Assembly (NCBI GenBank): GCA_963989385.1
Contig: OZ022503.1
Span: 93,908,377-93,972,376, forward strand
Length of the DNA stretch: 64,000 nucleotides
DNA from: Ctena decussata
Lineage: Eukaryota; Mollusca; Bivalvia; Lucinida; Lucinidae
Direction of reading: 5' to 3'
The notes below the pieces were generated by a model, which did not search any database, was not told the DNA's origin, and was given only the letters and a program-made list of their open reading frames with translations. Both the position numbers and the translations under genes were made by a program. This document shows positions 56,471-64,000 of the stretch, in pieces (position 1 is the first letter of the stretch; every line of letters starts with the position of its first letter).

Positions 56471-57843
56471 AATGTGTAGATTAAAATATATTATGGACGT
56501 ACGTTAATGGCAATTCGCGTGGCTACATAATGTAGCTTGTACTGTTCATTTCGGCTGGGCAAATACCTTCCAGACGCCAGCATCAGAGAACAAGTTAATG
56601 GATGCTAATTGGTTAACGGCATGTGACGTATTGATTGGTTATTAACGAAATAGATACTTTCAGAATGCACACACTATGTTTCGTGTTCTCTTAATTTCTT
56701 CAGTACGTACGGATAATTCAATATATTTCACAGGTATGCAAAAATGTGCCATGTTCAAAATTAACTAGTCTCACTTTTATAACTGCTGAGGTCTTTCATT
56801 GTTACAGGGGAAATGTAATATTACCTCATTAACTTTACTGACGGCATTTGGTACAGTCAACTCGCGATATCTCGAAGTTGAAAATCGTCCCAAACTCCTG
56901 ATTTCCCAAATTATAAACGTATCCATACCAAATTTAGTGCGAGAGACGCGCGCTTCTGTATTTAACCTCTTCAGAGTCGCAAAGCCCCAAAAGTTTGAAA
57001 GAAAAGAGATGATGCGCAGGTCTCGACAAGCAACGAGCATTCCTCTCCGAGCTACACTAACTGTCGCTTTCCGCAGGACACATTAACCTGAGAGCACAGG
57101 GGTCACCCATCGAGCCATCTCGACCCCTGTGCCTCGAGAAAGGCGACAGACAAGAGCATCAGGAAAGAGATGTCCGATGCAGCAAGAACCCGCATAAAAC
57201 CAAAACAACTCAAAAGAATGGAAGCAAAACTCTGCTAAGGTTCACGTCGCCATGACAAGTCAGTCTAAGTTTTAGAATAATTTAGAAAGTTTACCAGATA
57301 TACATCAAATGGAATAAGGTACTCTAATTCAATTTATAAAATGAAGATTTTTTCTGGATCCAGAGATATCATTAGTTTTAGATGACAGGGGTTCAAATGT
57401 TACTAATAGTAGGAAATGTGTCAAACTATATTCTTTGATATGATTGTACTTTGAGATATCAGTATTGGAGATATCGAAAATTGACATTTTTTTTACTGCG
57501 AATGTATGTTGGTCAGGGTTACGTACCGCGTACAAGAATTACAACTTTTATCTGTAAAAGTTTTTGTCCCTTTCTTTGTTTTTGCTTCACTTTCATGTCC
57601 TATAGTAAATTTATGACAGCGAATCGCAACAAGAACGTTAAATTCAAAAGTTATATGCTGTTGATTGTTTTATGGTTTTAGCCGCATTGCCATGTTCGCT
57701 CATTGCAGTTTCTTGTGTGTTCCCTATCTTGAATACCTTTCATGATTCTAAACATGCCATACGGTACATAAAAAACGCACTCTTCTTTGAGTTGTTTTCC
57801 ATTGACTAATGTATGGCGCTTACCGTAACTTTGACGGAATAAT
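56471..57843. other. No supported gene; possible pogo/Tc1-type remnant
   Basis: The segment from tacagtcaactcgcgatatc (56852) to gagatatcgaaaattgac (57469) has loosely complementary ends with a CAGT start, and the internal hairpin acaggggtc / gacccctgt at 57098-57130. The 95-codon + frame and 87-codon - frame overlap fully and show no transposase motif. Confidence in any element here is low. Confidence 0.25.
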
Positions 57844-58082
57844 TGAGCCGCGACACGGCAAAACCAACAATGTTGTTGTGCGCCCAGCGTAGACTCAGAT
57901 TAGCCTGGGCATCCGCCCAGTCTGATCAGAGCCTTCGCTGTCCGCATGGAGGTAGCTTTGATCCTTGTCTACCCTTTGAGCATTTAACAAAGACTCTGAT
58001 CAAAATAGGCAGATGCCCAGGCTGATCTGAGTCTGCGCTGGGCGCACAACCACATTGTTGGTTATGTCGTGTCGCAGGTCAT
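57844..58082. mobile_element. Palindromic MITE, family TGAGCCGCGACACGAC
   Basis: Left end tgagccgcgacacggc, right end gtcgtgtcgcaggtca. The internal pairs are well kept (cagcgtagactcagat, atgcccaggctgatctgagt, gcgcacaaccacattgttgg). It is close in length and content to the 12470 copy. Confidence 0.85.
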
Positions 58083-58497
58083 ATGTCTATTAAAACTTAT
58101 AAACTACTCAAAAGAATCTTACTTTACTTGTATAAAATACCTAAGGGTACGAACGAACTAAAATTACCTTTCATGGATTAATATTCCAATTTTTCGGTAT
58201 GACTATTGTTAAAAATTGGCCCTCAGTTCAATCTGGCCTGGTAATTACAAAGAGTAAAGACAGTTTTGAATGATTTTCTATAGGGTTTGTTAATAGCCTT
58301 TACCATGAGTCCGTCAAAAACTTACCTCTGCCCCGACAGGATCAGTGTTGTCCTCAAAGTTTGCCAGATGCATACAGAGACGTCAACGTGTAAGTTACAA
58401 AAACTTGAAACTATAGCATAGTCAGGCTTTGGTTATGTTTCCCTTGTAAATAAGTAGATTTCGTATTATGTCTATGGGAAAAGTACGAAAGCCGGAT
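58083..58497. other. No feature recognised
   Basis: Flank of the satellite. No exon or repeat recognised. Confidence 0.4.
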
Positions 58498-60735
58498 AGG
58501 GACATTTCTTATTTCTAACTTCTAACTTCTAACTTCTTACTTCTAATTTCTAACTTCTAACTTCTTACTTCTAACTTCTTACTTCTAACTTCTAACTTCG
58601 ATGTTTGTATGTGCGTGTGTGTACGGGTGCCTACGAGCATGCGCGTCCGCATCGTGCATACATTGGGCGTGTGAACGTGTAAAAAGTGCGTGAGTGCGTC
58701 AGTGCATGCTTAGAAATTATTTGTCCGTTCGTCTGACCGCCCTTGCATTCGACGATATTTATATATACGTTGTATGACTGACCGACTATATGTCTACCGG
58801 TCAGTTTGATGTCTGCCTGTGTTTCCGTCCGTCCGTCCGCCCATCTGTCCGTCTGTCTATCATATCAGTCTGTGTTTATGGTTGCCTTAAGTATGTAGGT
58901 CTCCATGTCGCTCGATATTCGTAAGTCCGTCCGACCGTCAATCAGTCAGTAGGTTCATTTGTATGTATGTATGTATGTATGTATGTATGTATGTATGTAT
59001 GTATGTATGTATGTGACAATGCTTATTTCTAACTTCTAACTTCTTACTTCTAACTTCTTACTTCTAACTTCTAACTTCTTACTTCTAACTTCTAACTTCT
59101 TACTTCTAACTTCTTACTTCTAACTTCTAACTTCGATGTTCGTATGTGCGTGTGTGTATGGGTGCGTACGAGCATGCGCGTCCACAGCGTGCATACATGT
59201 GGGCGTGTGAACGTGTAAAAAGCGCGTCAGTGCGTCAGCGCATGCTTAAAATTATTCGTCCGTTCGTCTGACCGTCTGACTTAAGTATGTAGGTCTCCAT
59301 GTCGCTCGATATCCGTAAGTCCGTCCGTCCGTCAACAGTCAGTCTGTTCATTTGTATGTATGTATGTATGTATGTATGTATGTATGTATGTATGTATGTA
59401 TGTATGTCCGTGACAATCCTTATTTCTTACTTCTAACTTCTTACTTCTAACTTCTAACTTCTAGCTTCTTACTTCTAACTTATTACTTCTAACTTCTTAC
59501 TTCTAACTTCGATGTTTGTATGTGCGTGTGTATGGTCGCGTACGAGCATGCGAGTCCGCAGCGTGCATACATGTGGGCGTGTGACCGTGTAAAAAGTGCG
59601 TCAGTGCGTCAGTGTATGCTTAAAATTATTTTTCCGTTCGTCTGACCGCCCTTCCATTCGAACATATTAATATATACGTTGTATGACTGACCGACTATAT
59701 GTCTACCGGTCAGTCTAATGTCTACCTGTGTTTCCGTTCGTCCGTCCGCCCGTCTGTCCGTCTGTCTATCATAACAGTCTGTGTTTATGGTTGCCTTAAG
59801 TATGTAGGTCTCCATGTCGCTCGATATCCGTAAGTCCTTCCGACCGTCAATCAGTCAGTCGGATCATTTGTATGTATGTATGTATGTATGTATGTATGTA
59901 TGTATGTATGTATGTATGTATGTATGTATGTATGTGACAATCCTTATTTCTAACTTCTAACTTCTTACTTCTAACTTCTTATTTCTAACTTCTAACTTCT
60001 TACTTCTACCTGTGTTTCCGTTCGTCCGTCCGCCCGTCTGTCCGTCTGTCTATCATAACAGTCTGTGTTTATGGTTGCCTTAAGTATGTAGGTCTCCATG
60101 TCGCTCGATATCCGTAAGTCCTTCCGACCGTCAATCAGTCAGTCGGATCATTTGTATGTATGTATGTATGTATGTATGTATGTATGTATGTATGTATGTA
60201 TGTATGTATGTATGTGACAATCCTTATTTCCAACTTCTAACTTCTTACTTCTAACTTCTTATTTCTAACTTCTAACTTCTTACTTCTAACTTCTTACTTC
60301 TAACTTCTTACTTCTAACTTCTTACTTCTAACTTCTTACTTCTAACTTCGATGGTTGTATGTGCGTGTGTGTACGGGTGCGTACGAGCATGCGCGTCCGC
60401 ATTGTGCATACATTGGGCGTGTGAACGTGTAAAAAGTGCGTGAGTGCGTCAGTGCATGCTTAGAAATTATTTGTCCGTTCGTCTGACCGCCCTTGCATTC
60501 GACGATATTTATATATACGTTGTATGACTGACCGACTATATGTCTACCGGTCAGTCTAATGTCTGCCTTTGTTTCCGTCCTTCCGTCCGCCCGTCTGTCC
60601 GTCTGTCTATCATATCAGTCTGTGTTTATGGTTGCCTTAAGTATGTAGGTCTCCATGTCGCTCGATATCCGTAAGTCCGTCCGACCGTCAATCAGTCAGT
60701 CGGTTCATTTGTATTTTTGTATGTATGTATGTATG

Positions 60736-60766
<31 letters not shown>

Positions 60767-61082
60767 GTAACAATCCTAATTTCTAACTTCTAACTTCTTA
60801 CTTCTAACTTCTTACTTCTAACTTCTTACTTCTAACTTCTAACTTCGATGTTCGTATGTGCGTGTGTGTATGGGTTCGTACGAGCATGCGCGTCCGCAGC
60901 GTGCATACATGTGGGCGTTTGAACGTGTAAAAAGCGCGTCAGTGCGTCAATGCATGCTTAAATTTATTTGTCCGTTCGTCTGACCGTCTGACTTAAGTAT
61001 GTAGGCCTCCATGTCGCTCGATATCCGTAAGTCCGTCCGTCCGTCAACAGTCAGTCTGTTCATTTGTATGTATGTATGTATG

Positions 61083-61113
<31 letters not shown>

Positions 61114-61698
61114 GTATGTATGTATGTATGTATGTATGTGACAATCCTTATTTCTTACTTCTAACTTCTTACTTCTATCTTCGATGTTTGTATGTGCGTG
61201 TGTTTGGGTGCGTACGAGCACGCGAGTCCGCAGCGTGCATACATGTGGGCATGTGACCGTGTAAAAAGTGCGTCAGTGCGTCAGTGTATGCTTAAAATTA
61301 TTTGTCCGTTCGTCTGAACGCCCTTCCATTCGAACATATTTATATATACGTTGTATGACTGACCGACTATATGTCTACCGGTGAATCTAATGTCTGCCTG
61401 TGATTCCGTCCGTCCGTCCGCCCGTCTGTCCGTCTGTCTATCATATCAGTCTGTGTTTATGGTTGCCTAAAGTATGTAGGTCTCCATGTCGCTCGATATC
61501 CGTAAGTCCGTCCGACCGTCAATCAGTCAGTCGGGTCATTTGTATGTATGTATGTATGTATGTATGTATGTATGTATGTATGTATGTATGTATGTATGTA
61601 TGTTTGTATGTATGTATGTAAGTATGTATGTTTGTATGTATGTATGTATGTATGTATGTATGTATGTATGTATGTATGTATGTATCTATGTTTGTATG

Positions 61699-61732
<34 letters not shown>

Positions 61733-62521
61733 TGTATGTATTTCAGTGACAATCCTTATTTCTAACTTCTGACTTCTTACTTCTAACTTCTTATTTCTTA
61801 CTTCTAACTTCTAACTTCTTACTCCTAACTTCTTACTTCTTACTTTTAACTTCTAACTTCTTACTTCTAACTTCGATGGTTGTATGTGCGTGTGTGTACG
61901 GGTGCGTATGAGCATGCGCGTCCGCATCGTGCATACATTGGGCGTGTGAACGTGTAAAAGTGCGTCAGTGCGTCAGTGCATGCTTAGAAATTATTTGTCC
62001 GTTCGTCTGACCGCCCTTCCATTCGCACATATCTATATATACGTTTAATGACTGACCGACTATATGTCTACCCGTCAGTCTAATGTCTGCCTGTGTTTCC
62101 GTCCGTCCGTCTGTCCGTCTGTCTATCATATCAGTCTGTGTTTATGGTTGCCTTAAGTATGTAGGTTTCCATGTCGCCCGATATCCGTAAGTCCGTCCGA
62201 CCGTCAATCAGTCAGTCGGTTCATTTGTATGTATGTATGTATGTATGTATGTATGTATGTATGTATGTATGTGACAATGCTTATTTCTTATTTCTAACTT
62301 CTTACTTCTAACTTCTTATTTCTAACTTCTAACTTCTTACTTCTTACTTCTAACTTCTTACTTCTAACTTCTAACTTCTAACTTCTTACTTCTAACTTCT
62401 AACTTCGATGTTTGTATGTGCGTGTGTGTACGGGTGCGTACGAGCATGCGCGCCCGCATCGTGCATACATTGGGCGTGTGAACGTGTAAAAAGTGCGTGA
62501 GTGCGTCAGTGCATGCTTAGA
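58498..62521 (+). repeat. Complex satellite with a three-monomer higher-order repeat
   Basis: Each monomer has three parts: a (ttctaacttcttac)n pyrimidine tract, a unique part starting cgatgtttgtatgtgcgtg, and a (gtat)n tract ending gtgacaatcctt. Monomers start near 58601, 59136, 59512, 60351, 60848, 61184, 61876 and 62408. Type A (58601, 60351, 61876, 62408) has cattgggcgtg and gcttagaaatt. Type B (59136, 60848) is short, lacking about 200 bp after gaccgtctgac. Type C (59512, 61184) has cgagtccgcag, gtgaccgtg and cattcgaacat. The order is A-B-C-A-B-C-A-A. The third monomer carries an extra 284-bp duplication (59722 repeated at 60006). Tyr/Cys-rich frames here are only read-through of the gtat tract. 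Confidence 0.9.
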
Positions 62522-62550
62522 AATGTTAAGGTTAAATGTCTCTTTTCCAG

Positions 62551-62737
62551 TCGACCTATTATCAACTGAAACTCTATTTCAAAATTATTTTACTGCCTTT
62601 CTTGATCATCTTTATAATGATATTTGCAGAGACCTAGAGTGCCGTGTCAAAAGTGAGTCTGTCTTTACCCAAAAGGTCACCCTAAGTTTAGCACGACTAG
62701 CCTGTATTAAGCTTCAGGAACTGGTCGAAAGAGAAAG
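62551..62737 (+). CDS. Possible internal exon of an unidentified gene
   Basis: A good acceptor (tgtctcttttccag) and donor (gaaag|gtaagc) bound a 187-bp stretch open in one frame, entering in phase 1 and leaving in phase 2. The 61 complete codons have a normal mixed composition with helix-like stretches: TLFQNYFTAFLDHLYNDICR, then ECRVKSESVFTQKVTLSLAR and IKLQELVERER. I do not recognise the family. It begins 30 bp after the satellite ends, and a LINE fragment follows in what would be the downstream intron. The alternative is a chance open frame or an unrecognised repeat. Transcript data would decide. Confidence 0.35.
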
Positions 62738-62764
62738 GTAAGCCCTGAAATAGGTACACAGCAT

Positions 62765-63560
62765 TGTAAAATTTCAATCCTTGTTATGCCCGAGATCCGT
62801 ATACCCCCAAATGACATATTAAAACCGCTACAAAATCTGAAACCTGCTGAGGTGCCAGGTCCTGACAAACTCAACTCACTTCTGCTTAAAGCGCTGAGGG
62901 AAGAAATTGACCCCATACTACAGGTAATTTTTGATAGAGCTATCAAAACTGGTCAACTCCCAGCAGACTTGTGCCGAGCATATGTAACTCCAGAGTTCAA
63001 AAAAGGTGATAAATCACAGGCCGTCAATAACCTACCCATATGCCCCACATGCATTCTCAGCAAGGTCCTTGAGCACAAGCTAGCTTCTAGCATAGTAAAG
63101 CACATGGATGGGCAGAGTCTCATGTATGACCTCCAGCATGGCTTTCGGGAAAGAGATTAAACTTATCATGCTTGTTGAGGATCATGCAAGGAAGGCAAGT
63201 ATGGGTAAGAAGACGGACATAATCCTTCTTGACTTCTCGAAAGCATTCGACAAAGTTGACCACTCTAAATTACTTTGGAAAGAATAAAAGCACGGTGTAA
63301 GATGGACTGGAGCCTTCCTTGGTAATAGATTACATAGGATCGTTGTTGGCAGTGAGGACATCTGGTGTGCCTCAGGGCTCGGTCATGGGTCCGATCCTGT
63401 TCCTTGTTTACATCAAACGACCTGCCTGACACTATCTCATCATAGGTATGGCTTTTTGTCGATGATACCATACTTTGTCTTACCATGGCGAGGAGGACAG
63501 ATGTACATTACAGCAAGACATTGATGAACTGCTTATATCGGAGTCGGATCGGGACATGCA
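62765..63560 (+). pseudogene. Broken LINE reverse transcriptase (jockey/CR1-like)
   Basis: The frame at 62786-63160 carries LQNLKPAEVPGPDKLNSLLL, FKKGDKSQAVNNLP and VKHMDGQSLMYDLQHGFRER, the N-terminal half of a LINE polymerase of the kind labelled mobile element jockey. After a shift the text continues DIILLDFSKAFDKVDHSKLL (first catalytic Asp region), then a stop near 63285, then TSGVPQGSVMGPILFLVYI, and finally WLFVDDTILCL with the catalytic DD, each in a different frame. At least three frameshifts or stops make it inactive. Endonuclease and 3' end are absent. Confidence 0.8.
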
Positions 63561-64000
63561 GTCTTAACCCGCAAAGTGTCAGATGGTGCAGATGACATGT
63601 TCCAGGAAACCTATAAATGCCATATATAGATTAAATGGACAGATCCTTGAAACTATCACCAGCTAATTGGAGCAATACTCAAGGAGCTGCCATCTTTTCC
63701 AATTTTTATTCAGCCGAACGCTCGCATTTTGAACACATCCCAGGTCTATAAGTAGGTCCACACCATAGCCGCTAATAAAGAACAATAGAAATTAAGCAAA
63801 AAAATTGCCGAGTCAGAGAATACATACGTCAAGCGGACCAGAACAAAACATAACAAAAATGTGCGTACAGCAAAACTTCAGATCAACTTGCGCATCCATG
63901 TAATCTGATCCGTCTCTTCAAAGTTTGCATGAATAACTACTTTTTAATCAATTAGCAAAGACCCTTTTTCAAATTGCAGGGATACATACGTAGGTTCTTC
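63561..64000. other. Non-coding window end
   Basis: Near 63850-63920, acttcagatcaacttgcgca and tgtaatctgatc loosely recall the interior of the palindromic MITE family, but the ends are missing. Nothing else recognised. Confidence 0.35.

Noticed and set aside
57451..57830. Hydrophobic frames that might be late TM exons of the GPCR.
   Set aside because: Two different frames are needed, phases do not fit the exon at 46086-46483, and no NPxxY or CWxP motif is seen.
61400..61772. Long Tyr/Cys/Met/Val and Tyr/Ile/His/Thr open frames.
   Set aside because: They are translations of the GTAT tetranucleotide tract, which lacks stops in several frames on both strands.
58498..62521. A CRISPR array, considered because of regular repeats.
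   Set aside because: Spacing, unit length and eukaryotic context do not fit; the unit is a satellite monomer and not repeat plus unique spacer.

Overview
The window is nuclear DNA of an animal, most probably a bivalve mollusc. It is AT-rich and gene-poor. Its few coding pieces are short exons split by kilobase-sized GT–AG introns, and almost everything else is repeats. Several repeats are of kinds I associate with clams and mussels: elements opening ACAAGAGGGCCATGA, palindromic elements ending TGAGCCGCGACACGAC, and tandem-core elements with an ACGG-type microsatellite. I cannot name the species from sequence alone.

The main gene lies on the + strand between about 15.7 and 37.9 kb. Four exons (15677-15913, 25166-25327, 30040-30269, 37573-37932) have matching phases (1-1, 1-1, 1-0, 0-stop). 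They encode the last 329 residues of a single-pass receptor-like protein: a CUB domain split over two exons, an LDL-receptor class A module, a transmembrane helix and a 119-residue tail with LPTY, PPEY and YDLV motifs. The signal-peptide exon was not found. A second real gene fragment is a class A GPCR exon (46086-46483) that ends just after the DRY motif. A possible unidentified exon lies at 62551-62737.

0-15.7 kb, upstream of the receptor exons: copies of one retroelement 3' end (624-1064; 3966-4850 with its terminal ORF; an old copy at 10455-11085), a pair of inverted arms (6470-8905 and 11394-11850) of which the left is split by a 1,975-bp element carrying 444-bp tandem units, palindromic MITEs and a diverged tandem array.

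15.9-37.6 kb, introns: SINEs, MITEs, a 57-bp minisatellite interrupted by two insertions, a 3.85-kb foldback-like structure (25466-29318) holding MITEs, a LINE fragment and a SINE with perfect target duplications, a 165-bp tandem array (33300-35274) with a nested retroelement copy, and LINE endonuclease and reverse transcriptase fragments.

38-58 kb: two adjacent MITEs, a 5'-truncated LINE (40415-41212, minus), a tRNA-derived SINE with perfect 14-bp duplications, the GPCR exon, a broken BEL/Pao integrase (minus) split by an 859-bp inverted-repeat element in a TTAA site, and two arrays with monomers of about 155-160 bp.

58.5-62.5 kb: a complex satellite whose monomers form a three-part higher-order repeat. 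A broken LINE reverse transcriptase follows at 62.8-63.5 kb.

The window shows several layers of nested insertion, and in four places the uninterrupted site can be inferred from a paralogous arm, a neighbouring repeat unit or a reading frame. All calls come from reading the sequence; no database search was possible.
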